NCBI GenBank assembly: GCA_964590195.1
Contig: CAZPWJ010000019.1
Location: forward strand, 1 to 64,000
Length of the DNA stretch: 64,000 nt
Reading direction: 5' to 3'
Origin: GCA-2731375 sp964590195
GTDB lineage: Bacteria > Pseudomonadota > Alphaproteobacteria > GCA-2731375
Shown here: positions 43,271 through 51,291 of the stretch, in pieces
How the letters are laid out: every line of letters starts with the position of its first letter
How positions within the stretch are numbered: the stretch's first letter is position 1
Translations under genes and position numbers: made by a program
Notes under the pieces: model-generated
Seen by the model: the letters and a program-made list of their open reading frames with translations, nothing else
The model's database searches: none
What the model was told of the DNA's origin: nothing

Positions 43271-43522
43271 TCAGGGCCGTAATGGCATCCTCGGGCGCCC
43301 CGAAGCCGACAAAAATGCAAGACCCGCCGGGGTTACCCGCACCATGGCCCCCAAACCATCCTGATTTTCGCGGCATAGCAGCTTTTGTTCCACCGCGTCC
43401 TCCCATATGGGCAGGCGCGGGCATGATGTGCGCCATGCCGACATGACCTCTTCATAGGGACGGGGTTGAACGGCAACCCATTCCACCAGGTCAAGTACCA
43501 GCGCCTCATTCGCGATCGCCAT
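43271..43522 (-). CDS. Small conserved-looking protein of unknown function
   Basis: This is an 83-residue cytoplasmic protein. The frame is open upstream to 43717, but that part runs antisense to ubiG and has no coding character. ATG at 43522 is preceded by AGGGGAG. The sequence M-A-I-A-N-E-A-L-V-L-D-L-V-E-W-V, then P-R-P-Y-E-E-V-M-x-A-W-R-T-S-C-P-R-L, resembles small proteins I associate with other alphaproteobacterial genomes, but I know no function. The C-terminal half has a winged-helix-like pattern ending V-R-V-T-P-A-G-L-A-F-L. It is divergent from ubiG with 110 bases between starts and lies upstream of lysC on the same strand. Confidence 0.75.
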   Translation of the reverse strand: MAIANEALVLDLVEWVAVQPRPYEEVMSAWRTSCPRLPIWEDAVEQKLLCRENQDGLGAMVRVTPAGLAFLSASGRPRMPLRP

Positions 43523-43632
43523 TGTGCTCCCCTTTATCCTTGTACGATGGCAAACATATGGTATCGAAATACGATTTTGAAAGTATGCTAGCATCCAACA
43601 ACAGCATGCCGAATATCGCAAAAAGGACGGCC

Positions 43633-44379
43633 ATGGCGCAGGCGAGCAGCATAGACCCGGTCGAGATTGACCGTTTTGCCCAATTGGCGGCGGAATGGTG
43701 GGATGCGGACGGCGCAATGTCGCCGCTGCATCGTCTTAACCCGCCCCGCCTGCAATATAGCCGCGAGAGGCTTTGTGAGCAATTTTCCCTGGACCCCACG
43801 GACCTGCGCCCCCTAAAAGGCCTGAATTTGCTGGATGTGGGCTGTGGCGGCGGCCTGCTGTCGGAGCCCTTCGCGCGCATGGGCGCGACCGTCGCCGGCA
43901 TCGATGCCGCCGCCGAGAACATCGCCGCCGCCCAAAGCCACGCCGCCGCCGTTGGCCTGGAGATCGATTATCGCGCCATGGCAGCAGAGGATCTGGCGGC
44001 CACGGGTGCGCAATTCGATGTCGTGGTCAGCATGGAGGTGATTGAGCATGTGGCCGATGTCGCCGGTTTCATGGCCACCTGTGTCGAGCTGACCCGTCCG
44101 GGCGGCGCCCTTTTGCTGGCAACGCTGAACCGCACGGCCAGATCCTATTTGGAGGCCATCCTGGGCGCGGAATATATCCTGGGCTGGCTGCCCGCGGGCA
44201 CCCATGATTGGAGCCGTTTCCGCAAACCTGCCGAATTGGGCCGGCTTTTGCGCCGTGCCGGCGCCGAGCCGCGCGATGTTACAGGCATGCGCTATTGGCC
44301 CCGCCAGGATGAATGGCGCCTATCCAGGGATACCGGCGTGAACTACCTAGTTCACGCCATCCGGCCAGAGCTTCCATAG
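43633..44379 (+). CDS. ubiG: Ubiquinone biosynthesis O-methyltransferase UbiG
   Basis: This 248-residue SAM-dependent enzyme performs both O-methylations in ubiquinone synthesis. It begins with the UbiG-type segment F-A-x-L-A-A-E-W-W-D-x-D-G, followed by P-L-H-R-L-N-P-x-R. The SAM motif is L-L-D-V-G-C-G-G-G-L-L-S-E-P, and H-D-W-S-R-F near residue 195 is typical of UbiG. ATG at 43633 is chosen because AAGGA lies 6-9 bases upstream; the open frame to 43522 adds unrelated sequence. A ubiG next to lysC is a frequent alphaproteobacterial arrangement. Confidence 0.95.
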   Translation: MAQASSIDPVEIDRFAQLAAEWWDADGAMSPLHRLNPPRLQYSRERLCEQFSLDPTDLRPLKGLNLLDVGCGGGLLSEPFARMGATVAGIDAAAENIAAAQSHAAAVGLEIDYRAMAAEDLAATGAQFDVVVSMEVIEHVADVAGFMATCVELTRPGGALLLATLNRTARSYLEAILGAEYILGWLPAGTHDWSRFRKPAELGRLLRRAGAEPRDVTGMRYWPRQDEWRLSRDTGVNYLVHAIRPELP

Positions 44380-44411
44380 AACGCGGTGGCAGACCCTGCA
44401 GTTCCCCGCAA

Positions 44412-44966
44412 TCAACCATCGGCCTGGTAATAATCCGGGAAATAGTCGCGGACATAGGTGCTGTTCAGGGCATAGGCATAGCAAGAGTTACGCAATCCGG
44501 GGCTGAGGAACCGTTTGCCGTCGCCCTTGTCTTCCATGTTCTCCACCACCTCGAACAGGGACTGCATGGCGGTTGTCGCCATTTGCGCCAGCATCTCGTT
44601 CAGATGAGTACAGCCAACAATGCCGCCCAGACGCTCGCGGATGGCACGGTTCCAGCCCGGCCCCATTTTCAAACCCTCCAACAAGCTGTAGTTGGGCGCC
44701 GCGAGATGACAAGGACCATGGGCGCCCACATCCATCTGCGCCTCGGCCTGGCGCACCACCAGATCCGTATCGACGGTTAGGCGCAGCCACATATCGTGCA
44801 CCGGCTGGTCCGCCGTGCGTTCGCTATCCAGCATGGAATAGTCGTCTTCCTTGATATCGGTAATATGGCCTTCGATGTCCCACAGGCCGTCCTGGCGCTC
44901 GTAGGCTTTCAATTCAAGATTACGCGTGTGCGAGAGGGCGCGCGGCGCCGGATCACTTAAAGGCAA
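44412..44966 (-). CDS. DUF2889 domain protein
   Basis: This 184-residue protein belongs to the DUF2889 family, of unknown function. Visible family features are the start L-S-H-T-R-N-L-E-L-K-A-Y-E-R-x-D-G-L-W-D-I-E-G-H-I-T-D, V-H-D-M-W-L-R-L-T-V-D, and G-C-T-H-L-N-E-M-L near residue 120. Translation probably starts at TTG 44966, which has AGGAG with 7-base spacing. There is no signal peptide or membrane helix. In other bacteria the family occurs near aromatic or terpenoid catabolic genes, but here it lies between ubiG and lpxC and no function follows. Confidence 0.85.
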   Translation of the reverse strand: MPLSDPAPRALSHTRNLELKAYERQDGLWDIEGHITDIKEDDYSMLDSERTADQPVHDMWLRLTVDTDLVVRQAEAQMDVGAHGPCHLAAPNYSLLEGLKMGPGWNRAIRERLGGIVGCTHLNEMLAQMATTAMQSLFEVVENMEDKGDGKRFLSPGLRNSCYAYALNSTYVRDYFPDYYQADG

Positions 44967-45099
44967 GGGAAAACTCCTAGCGGGATTGAGGGCAAATATT
45001 CATGGCGACAGGCGGGTCGGCACAAAACCATGCCAACCTAACCCGAGATCCTAAACGGAGATGATAATATAACGACGTCCCGTGACGCCTGAAAGTACG

Positions 45100-46134
45100 C
45101 TATGCGCTCGCGGCGACGACCGCGCCATCGTCGGCCATGGCCGACATCGGTTGCGCCCAGGCCTGGATCGGTGCCGTGGATGGCTGCGGCACTTCGTAGG
45201 TGTATTCCCAATTGGCGGGATCGGAAAACAGCTTGCGCAGGATTTGGTTGTTGGAGGTATGGCCGGTGCGCTGACCCGCGAAATGGCCTAGGATCGGCCC
45301 GCCTGCAAGGTAAAGATCACCGACGCAATCCAGTACTTTGTGGCGGACGAATTCGTCGCCATAGCGCAGACCGCCCTCGTTCAAGATTTCATCGTCCTGA
45401 CCAACCACCACGGCATTGTCCAGGGAACCGCCCTGGGCCAGGCCCAGTTCCATCAGGCGGCTGACCTCACGTTCGAAGCCAAAGGTCCGGGCGCGGCAGA
45501 TATCCCGTTTGAAGCCGCCATTATGCAGATCGAAATATCCGGCTTTCTCGGCGATGGCGGGGCTATCGAAATCAATCTCCAGTGCCACGGTGAAACCGCT
45601 TGAGGGCAACAGCGCGGCGCGGCGGTCGCCATCCTCAATCTCGACCCGGCGCAGAACCCGAACACAGCGGCGGCGGGTTTGTTGCGGCTGCAGGCCGGCA
45701 CATTCGATCAGGAAAACAAACGGAGCCGAGGAACCATCCATGATCGGAACTTCCGGACCATCCAGTTCCACCCTGACATTGTCGATACCACAACCGGCAA
45801 GCGCGGCCATCAAATGCTCGATCGTGGCGACTTTTACACCGGTGGCATTTTGTACCGTTGTCGACATAACCGTATCGCTGACCGTATCCCAACGGGCCGG
45901 CAGGTCGGCGTCCACGTCAACCGTCGTGTCCACGGCCATATCCTTGGCACCAATCGCCAAATCAGTGCGGTGAAAGACGATGCCCGTATCCGCCGGCGCG
46001 GGACGCAGGCACATGGCGACCTTGATACCGCTATGCAGTGCCACACCGGAACAATTGATTGCATTTTTCAGCGTATGTTGCTGTTTACTGGCCACGTCTT
46101 CTATCCGTCCAAACCGATTCTTAGTCTCGCGCAC
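45100..46134 (-). CDS. lpxC: UDP-3-O-acyl-N-acetylglucosamine deacetylase
   Basis: This 344-residue zinc enzyme performs the committed step of lipid A synthesis. Zinc and catalytic residues are seen in T-I-E-H-L-M-A-A-L (H107 with this start), R-H-K-V-L-D-x-x-G-D-L, and Q-R-T-G-H-T-S-N-N. The N-terminus H-T-L-K-N-A-I-N-C-S-G-V-A-L-H-S-G is standard. The GTG at 46134 has no Shine-Dalgarno sequence, and GTG at 46095 (13 codons in) is an equally good start. It is separated from ftsZ by a strong terminator, so it needs its own promoter in the 100 bases before it. No bamD or recN follows it. Confidence 0.95.
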   Translation of the reverse strand: MRETKNRFGRIEDVASKQQHTLKNAINCSGVALHSGIKVAMCLRPAPADTGIVFHRTDLAIGAKDMAVDTTVDVDADLPARWDTVSDTVMSTTVQNATGVKVATIEHLMAALAGCGIDNVRVELDGPEVPIMDGSSAPFVFLIECAGLQPQQTRRRCVRVLRRVEIEDGDRRAALLPSSGFTVALEIDFDSPAIAEKAGYFDLHNGGFKRDICRARTFGFEREVSRLMELGLAQGGSLDNAVVVGQDDEILNEGGLRYGDEFVRHKVLDCVGDLYLAGGPILGHFAGQRTGHTSNNQILRKLFSDPANWEYTYEVPQPSTAPIQAWAQPMSAMADDGAVVAASA

Positions 46135-46235
46135 CGATGCCCAATTAAGTTAAACTTAAAGCTAAGTGGAAATTCCATTTCCACATCCCCGCAGGCGTTC
46201 TGGAGGGGGCAGTTGCGTAAAACAGAATCTCCCTT

Positions 46236-46285
46236 AAAAAAGAGCATCTTGGATGATGTTATTAGCAAGCGCTCCCAAGATGCTC
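46236..46285 (-). terminator. Rho-independent terminator of the dcw operon after ftsZ
   Basis: A perfect 11-base stem (GAGCATCTTGG at 46242-46252 with CCAAGATGCTC at 46275-46285) has a 22-base loop. Six T residues follow directly on the minus strand (46236-46241). It starts 91 bases after the ftsZ stop. Confidence 0.85.
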
Positions 46286-46312
46286 AAATCAAACTGTATT
46301 ACATTTCATTAC

Positions 46313-46355
46313 GGCGCCAATCTGATTAACCTTTTCGGCATATCAGATCGGCGCC
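46313..46355 (-). repeat. Second long hairpin between ftsZ and its terminator
   Basis: A 14-base stem with one mismatch (46313-46326 with 46342-46355, GGCGCC at the base) encloses a 15-base loop. It lies 21 bases after the ftsZ stop and has no T-tract of its own. It would sit at the 3' end of the ftsZ mRNA and could protect it from exonucleases. Confidence 0.6.
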
Positions 46356-46375
46356 GATGCTGTTACTAGCTGCCC

Positions 46376-48151
46376 CTAGTTAGCCTGGCGGCGCAGGAAT
46401 GAAGGAATTTCCAACAAATCCTCCTCGGTCTGTGGCGGCGCCAACGGTTGCGTCGGCTCGGTTGTCAGGCTTTGCCCCGGTGCTTCCGGTTCAGGCGTCA
46501 CCGCCTGGGCCGGTTCGACATATTCCGGCATGACGGGCGGGGCCGATTCCCCCGCTACATCGGCGACGACATCAGCGGGCGCGTCAGACGGAGCATCCGA
46601 CGCCAGCGCCTGCCGCATCCGTTGCGGGCTTGGCTGCTCCAACCTTGGCTGCCGCGGTGCCGGAGTTGCGGGTTCCGCTGCTTTCGGCGCCTGCTTCCGC
46701 CGGAACAGCGAGAAACCCCGGCTTTTACGCTTGGCGGGCTGCTCGGCCGGGTTCAAGGCTTCCGCTTCAGCCAACGGATCGGGTTGATGCAACGGGCTGC
46801 GGTCCTTCTCGGGCCGGCTCGGGGGGGGCGCCATGAAGGGGCCCTCGGCCATGCTGACATCGGCCTTGCGTTGGCTTCCCAAGGCCATGGGCGCCATGGG
46901 CTCAGGCTCCGCCTGGGGTGGTTTCGGGGCCGGAACGCGCTCGTCAAAGGTCAGCGGCAGTGCCGGCGGCTCTTCCGTTTGCACCTCTGACGCCGTGGCG
47001 ACTTCCGCCGCCACGGGATCGCCGGTGCTCTCCGGCGCGGCCTCAACCACCGGATCTGCAGCCGGCGGCACGGGAGTCGACGCGATGGCGGCGGGCTGCG
47101 CAGGGGCGGTTTCCGCCGGCGCGTTCACCGGCTGCCCCGAGACCGCGGCCAGCCGCGGCGTGATCACCGGCCGCAGCTCGTTTTCGCCAATTTCGATGCC
47201 CGTCGCCACCACGGATACCCGCATGCGGCCATTCAGGCTATCTTCGATGGCGGAGCCGACGATGATATTGGCATTCGGATCGACTTCCTGCCGAACGCGG
47301 TTGGCGGCCTCGTCGAGTTCATACAATGTCAGGTCCATGCCGCCCGTAATATTGATCAGAACGCCACGGGCGCCCTGCATGGAAACATCGTCCAGCAACG
47401 GGTTGGAAATGGCCGCTTCGGCGGCTTCGACGGCACGTTTTTCACCTTCGGCCTCGCCGGTGCCCATCATGGCCTTGCCCATCTCGGCCATCACCGTCTT
47501 GACGTCGGCGAAGTCCAGATTGATCAGGCCGGGATTGATCATCAGATCGGTGATCCCCCGGACGCCGGAATGCAGCACATCGTCGGCCATGGAGAAGGCA
47601 TCGGCGAATGTCGTCTTCTCGTTGGCAATCCGGAACAAATTCTGGTTCGGGATCACGATCAAGGTATCGACAAAGGACTGCAGCTCTTCAATACCGCGCT
47701 CGGCGGAAAGCAACCGCTGGCTGCCTTCGAACTGGAACGGCTTGGTGACCACGCCCACGGTCAGAATGCCCTGGGCCCGCAAGGCTTCCGCGATGACCGG
47801 CGCGGCGCCAGTGCCCGTGCCGCCGCCCATGCCGGCGGTGATAAAGGCCATGTGGGTACCGGCCATGTGATCGAGAATTTGATCAATCGCCTCTTCCGCC
47901 GCCGCCCGGCCCACATCGGGGCGGGCGCCGCAGCCCAGGCCCTGGGTAATCGCCGCGCCCAACTGGATGCGGCGGTCAGCCGTGCTTTGCGTCAAGGCCT
48001 GGGAGTCCGTGTTGGCGACAATGAACTCGACCCCCTCCAGGCCGGACGAGATCATGTTGTTGACGGCGTTGCCGCCGGCACCACCCACACCGATGACAAC
48101 GATACGGGGCTTCAATTCTGTCATTTGCGGGGCATTTAGGTTGATGGTCAT
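46376..48151 (-). CDS. ftsZ: Cell division GTPase FtsZ
   Basis: This 591-residue tubulin homologue builds the division ring. The GTPase core (about 1-330) has V-G-G-A-G-G-N-A-V-N-N-M near the start and the tubulin signature G-G-G-T-G-T-G near residue 110. It is followed by a 240-residue Pro/Ala/Glu-rich linker, typical of the long linkers of Alphaproteobacteria. The C-terminal peptide L-E-I-P-S-F-L-R-R-Q-A-N is the FtsA-binding tail. AAGGAGA lies 9-10 bases before the ATG. It is the last gene of the dcw operon and is followed by two hairpins. Confidence 0.97.
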   Translation of the reverse strand: MTINLNAPQMTELKPRIVVIGVGGAGGNAVNNMISSGLEGVEFIVANTDSQALTQSTADRRIQLGAAITQGLGCGARPDVGRAAAEEAIDQILDHMAGTHMAFITAGMGGGTGTGAAPVIAEALRAQGILTVGVVTKPFQFEGSQRLLSAERGIEELQSFVDTLIVIPNQNLFRIANEKTTFADAFSMADDVLHSGVRGITDLMINPGLINLDFADVKTVMAEMGKAMMGTGEAEGEKRAVEAAEAAISNPLLDDVSMQGARGVLINITGGMDLTLYELDEAANRVRQEVDPNANIIVGSAIEDSLNGRMRVSVVATGIEIGENELRPVITPRLAAVSGQPVNAPAETAPAQPAAIASTPVPPAADPVVEAAPESTGDPVAAEVATASEVQTEEPPALPLTFDERVPAPKPPQAEPEPMAPMALGSQRKADVSMAEGPFMAPPPSRPEKDRSPLHQPDPLAEAEALNPAEQPAKRKSRGFSLFRRKQAPKAAEPATPAPRQPRLEQPSPQRMRQALASDAPSDAPADVVADVAGESAPPVMPEYVEPAQAVTPEPEAPGQSLTTEPTQPLAPPQTEEDLLEIPSFLRRQAN

Positions 48152-48169
48152 GGCTCAGGTCTCCTTTAC

Positions 48170-48277
48170 CTAGCGGCTCCGGTACGCAATGCGATATTGC
48201 GCCATTGGGTGAAACTGGGATGCGAACTCGAGATGGATCGAAATTGCCGTGGCTTGAAATTGCGTCTTGGTCGTCAT
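48170..48277 (-). CDS. Possible 35-residue ORF between ftsA and ftsZ
   Basis: An ATG two bases after the ftsA stop opens a 35-codon frame (MTTKTQFQATAIS and onward, ending QYRIAYRSR) that stops 18 bases before ftsZ, filling almost the whole gap. AGGAGA ends about 10 bases before this ATG, inside the ftsA end. The peptide is not membrane-like and ends basic. I do not recognise it. It may be a real small gene, a leader that sets ftsZ translation, or chance. Confidence 0.35.
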   Translation of the reverse strand: MTTKTQFQATAISIHLEFASQFHPMAQYRIAYRSR

Positions 48278-48279
48278 GA

Positions 48280-49530
48280 TCAGAAATTCTCCTTGAACCA
48301 GCGGCTCAGGCGTTGAATACGGCCATCGCCGGATGCGGCTTCGGCGAGATATTCGGCATGCTCCTGGCCCGGCCCCCGCTCGGCATAGGCCAACAGGCCG
48401 GCGGCGGTGGCGAAGGCGGGCCCTTCGGTGGCCTCCGCCAGGCCGTGCACACCCAAGGGGCGGCCAACCCGAACCTGCTTGTCCAGGACGCGGGCCGCAT
48501 GTTCGCGGACACCGGTCAGCAAGGCCGCGCCGCCGGTCAGCACCGCGCGCCGCCCCGCCGTGCGCGCCAGGCCCGAGGCCTGCAAACGGTCGCGGACCAG
48601 CTCCAATGTTTCCTCGATCCGGGGTTGGATGATGCCGATCAGCATGGAGCGGGGGATCAGTTGCACCGCATCGGCGCCGCTCTCTCCCACTCTTGGTACG
48701 CTGACCATGGCATGTTCATCGTCTGGCCCGGCGACGGCACTGCCATGCAGTGTTTTCAGGCGTTCGGCATGCGCCGACGAGGTCGACAGGCCGCGGGCAA
48801 TATCATTGGTGACGTGGTTGCCGCCAACCGGCACCTGATCCGTATGGATCATATGACCGTCGTAAAAGACCGCGACATCAGTGCTGCCGCCACCCATATC
48901 GATCAGGGTCACGCCCAAATCCATTTCGTCCTCGACCAGGGTCGAGAAACCGGAGGCATAGGGTGCGACCACCAGGGCGGCAATTTCCAGATGGCAGCGT
49001 TCCGCCAAAAGCTTCAGATTGCGCAAGGGGCCGACGGCGGCGGAGACCACATGCAGACGCAGGCCAAGGCGGGCACCGAACATGCCGCGCGGTTCGCGAT
49101 AGCCAGGGGTGCCGTCAATGCTGTAGCCGGCGGGGATGGTATTCAGGATTTCCTGCCCTTCGCTGGCGCGCTGGGCCAGCAAATGGGCCTGGGCCTGGGC
49201 CCGTTTCAAATCACGCTCGCCAATTTCGTGACCGGCGATATCCGTTTCAACATCAATCAGGCGGGAGGCCGGCCGGCCGCCCGAAAAACTCAGCAGGACA
49301 CTGTCGATACGTTCCTTGGCCATGCGTTCGGCCGCGTCCACGGCACCGCGCACGGCTTCCTCCGCCGCCTCCATATCGACCACGGCGCCGGCCCGCATGC
49401 CCCTGGCGATCTGATGACCGATACCGATCACCCGCATGCCGCCGGCACCGTCGGGCCGGGCGATAAAGCAGCAGACCTTGGTGCTGCCGATATCCAGGGC
49501 GGTGATCAAACCATTCTTACCCACGGCCAT
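48280..49530 (-). CDS. ftsA: Cell division protein FtsA
   Basis: This 416-residue actin-like ATPase tethers FtsZ to the membrane and recruits later division proteins. Actin-fold signatures are A-L-D-I-G-S-T-K-V-C-C near the start, the SHS2/1C region (I-E-x-A, I-P-A-G-Y-S-I-D-G), the L-I-D-M-G-G-G-S-T-D-V-A-V-F phosphate loop and A-V-L-T-G-G-A-A-L-L-T-G. The C-terminus R-L-S-R-W-F-K-E-N-F is the amphipathic membrane anchor. ATG at 49530 follows the ftsQ stop by one base and has a GGAAGGA Shine-Dalgarno sequence. The alternative GTG at 49548 would overlap ftsQ. Confidence 0.96.
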   Translation of the reverse strand: MAVGKNGLITALDIGSTKVCCFIARPDGAGGMRVIGIGHQIARGMRAGAVVDMEAAEEAVRGAVDAAERMAKERIDSVLLSFSGGRPASRLIDVETDIAGHEIGERDLKRAQAQAHLLAQRASEGQEILNTIPAGYSIDGTPGYREPRGMFGARLGLRLHVVSAAVGPLRNLKLLAERCHLEIAALVVAPYASGFSTLVEDEMDLGVTLIDMGGGSTDVAVFYDGHMIHTDQVPVGGNHVTNDIARGLSTSSAHAERLKTLHGSAVAGPDDEHAMVSVPRVGESGADAVQLIPRSMLIGIIQPRIEETLELVRDRLQASGLARTAGRRAVLTGGAALLTGVREHAARVLDKQVRVGRPLGVHGLAEATEGPAFATAAGLLAYAERGPGQEHAEYLAEAASGDGRIQRLSRWFKENF

Positions 49531-49531
49531 G

Positions 49532-50392
49532 TCAGGTGTCCTTCCCACTCTGATTTTTTCTGGCCGCTGCTTCCGGTGTCAGCCGCAGCACCAGGCGGTC
49601 GGGCAGGCGCATGTCGATGGCCGCCACATCGCGCTCGAATATCCGATGTTCCGCCGCCAGCTCCGCCAGACGGCCCCAGGCGCCAAAGGGATTGTCCGCG
49701 GGCAAATGTACCTTGATGCCGTTCTTCAAACGCACATCCCAACGCCGCGCCCCGATCCGCACCGCCGCCTGGACTTGAGCGAACAGAACCGGTTTTTGCG
49801 ACAGCATCTCGATCAAGTCCGCCGCGGCCTTGGGCGCATCCTTGCCCACGACGACGGGCAAATGGGCGAAACGGGCAAGATTATTCCGGGCGATCACCTC
49901 GCCGCCGTGATCAATCAGGACCTGCCGGCCCTTGTGTTGCCACAAGGCCAGGGCCTTGCGTTCGCGCAATAGCACAACAATCGTATCGGGCAGCCGGCGC
50001 TCCACCCGCGCCGTCTCCACCCAACCCAGCTGCAGCAGATTCTGGCGCGCCTGGTTTGGATCAAAGGCCAGGATCGATTGCCCGCTGCGCACGCCCATGG
50101 CGCTCAAAACCTGGTCCTTGCTGGTTTCACCCCGGCCCGTGACAAAGACATGGCGTACGGACAGGCCGGCCCGAATGATCTGTTTTTCGCTCCAGGCCGA
50201 CAATTCGGCGCCGGCCACGGCCCAGGTCTTGCCGACGATACCGCTTTGCCACAGATACCAACCGCCAGCGCCCGCACCCGATATGATGACGGCGCTGGCC
50301 AGCAGCAGACCCAAATACCACCGCCGGGTCCGCCCGCCCGGGCGGCGGCGCGGCGGGGCGATACGGGTTTTGGGATTAATCAACGCGCGCAT
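49532..50392 (-). CDS. ftsQ: Cell division protein FtsQ
   Basis: This 286-residue bitopic membrane protein bridges early and late divisome parts. A basic cytoplasmic tail (RRRPGGRTRRW) is followed by a membrane helix (YLGLLLASAVIISGAGAGGWYL), a POTRA domain (V-F-V-T-G-R-G-E-T-S, L-x-A-M-G-V-R-x-G-Q-S-I-L-A-F-D, A-R-V-E-R-R-L-P-D-T-I) and the FtsQ beta domain. ATG at 50392 is preferred over 50413 because GGAGG lies 7 bases upstream of it. It overlaps the ddl end by 13 bases and stops one base before ftsA. Confidence 0.94.
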   Translation of the reverse strand: MRALINPKTRIAPPRRRPGGRTRRWYLGLLLASAVIISGAGAGGWYLWQSGIVGKTWAVAGAELSAWSEKQIIRAGLSVRHVFVTGRGETSKDQVLSAMGVRSGQSILAFDPNQARQNLLQLGWVETARVERRLPDTIVVLLRERKALALWQHKGRQVLIDHGGEVIARNNLARFAHLPVVVGKDAPKAAADLIEMLSQKPVLFAQVQAAVRIGARRWDVRLKNGIKVHLPADNPFGAWGRLAELAAEHRIFERDVAAIDMRLPDRLVLRLTPEAAARKNQSGKDT

Positions 50393-51291
50393 CCGGCGTC
50401 CTCCACCATCCAACGCACCAGAGCGGGAAAATCAATGCCGTCATGGGCGGCCAGTTCCGGCACCAGTGACGTCGGCGTCATGCCGGGCTGGGTGTTGACC
50501 TCCAGCATGTACAAGGCGCCGGGTTCGCCAGCGGTGTCGTCATATCGGAAATCGGCCCGGCTGACGCCACGGCAGCCTAGTGCGGCATGGGCCCGTTCGG
50601 ACAAATCCAAGGCCTGGGCATAAACATCCGCGTGGATCGGCGCCGGAATGACGTGCCGCGAGCCGCCATCGGCGTATTTGGCGTCATAGTCATAAAAACC
50701 GTCGTCGGTCAGGATCTCGGTCACGCCCAGGGCCCTGCCGTCCATCACCGCGACGGTCAATTCCCGACCCGGCACATAGCATTCCGCCAGCACTTCGTCG
50801 CCATAGCGCCAGTCGCTGCCCACGGGCGGTGCGTTGTCGCCGGCCTGAACGATCCTGACGCCGAAGGTGGAGCCCTCGCTGGGCGGCTTCACCACATAGG
50901 GACGATCCAGGGGGTCTTTTTCGTTTACCGCCGCGACAGTGGACAGGCAGCCTTCCGGGCAGGGAATGCCGTGAGAGCGGAAGACCTCCAGAGAGGCCGG
51001 CTTGTACATGGCAACGGCGGAGGCGCGGACACCGGAATGGGTATAGGGCAGTTCCATTAATTCCAGCAGGCCCTGGACGCAGCCATCCTCGCCCCAACGT
51101 CCGTGCAGAGCGTTGAACACCACGTCAGGCTTGATTTCGATCAGACGGCTGGCCAGATCCGCGCCAACGTCAATTTCGGTGACCTGATAGCCGCCCGTGC
51201 GCAAGGCCTCGGCACAGGCCTTGCCCGATGTCAGTGATACCGGACGCTCGGCGGACCGCCCGCCCATCAGGACCGCGACATGGCTGCTCAT
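50380..51291 (-). CDS. ddl: D-alanine-D-alanine ligase
   Basis: This 303-residue ATP-grasp enzyme joins two D-alanines for the peptidoglycan stem. It shows V-L-M-G-G-R-S-A-E-R-P-V-S-L near the start, H-G-R-W-G-E-D-G, Y-T-H-S-G-V-R-A-S, K-P-P-S-E-G-S-T-F-G-V, and the metal-binding end with L-E-V-N-T-Q-P-G-M-T. The length is of the short DdlB type. It overlaps murB by 4 bases, in the order murB-ddl-ftsQ typical of Alphaproteobacteria. Confidence 0.96.
   Translation of the reverse strand: MSSHVAVLMGGRSAERPVSLTSGKACAEALRTGGYQVTEIDVGADLASRLIEIKPDVVFNALHGRWGEDGCVQGLLELMELPYTHSGVRASAVAMYKPASLEVFRSHGIPCPEGCLSTVAAVNEKDPLDRPYVVKPPSEGSTFGVRIVQAGDNAPPVGSDWRYGDEVLAECYVPGRELTVAVMDGRALGVTEILTDDGFYDYDAKYADGGSRHVIPAPIHADVYAQALDLSERAHAALGCRGVSRADFRYDDTAGEPGALYMLEVNTQPGMTPTSLVPELAAHDGIDFPALVRWMVEDAGCAR

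Noticed and set aside
48313..49716. A 467-codon open frame opposite ftsA
   Set aside because: Antisense shadow; FtsA motifs on the minus strand are complete and the gene order is canonical.
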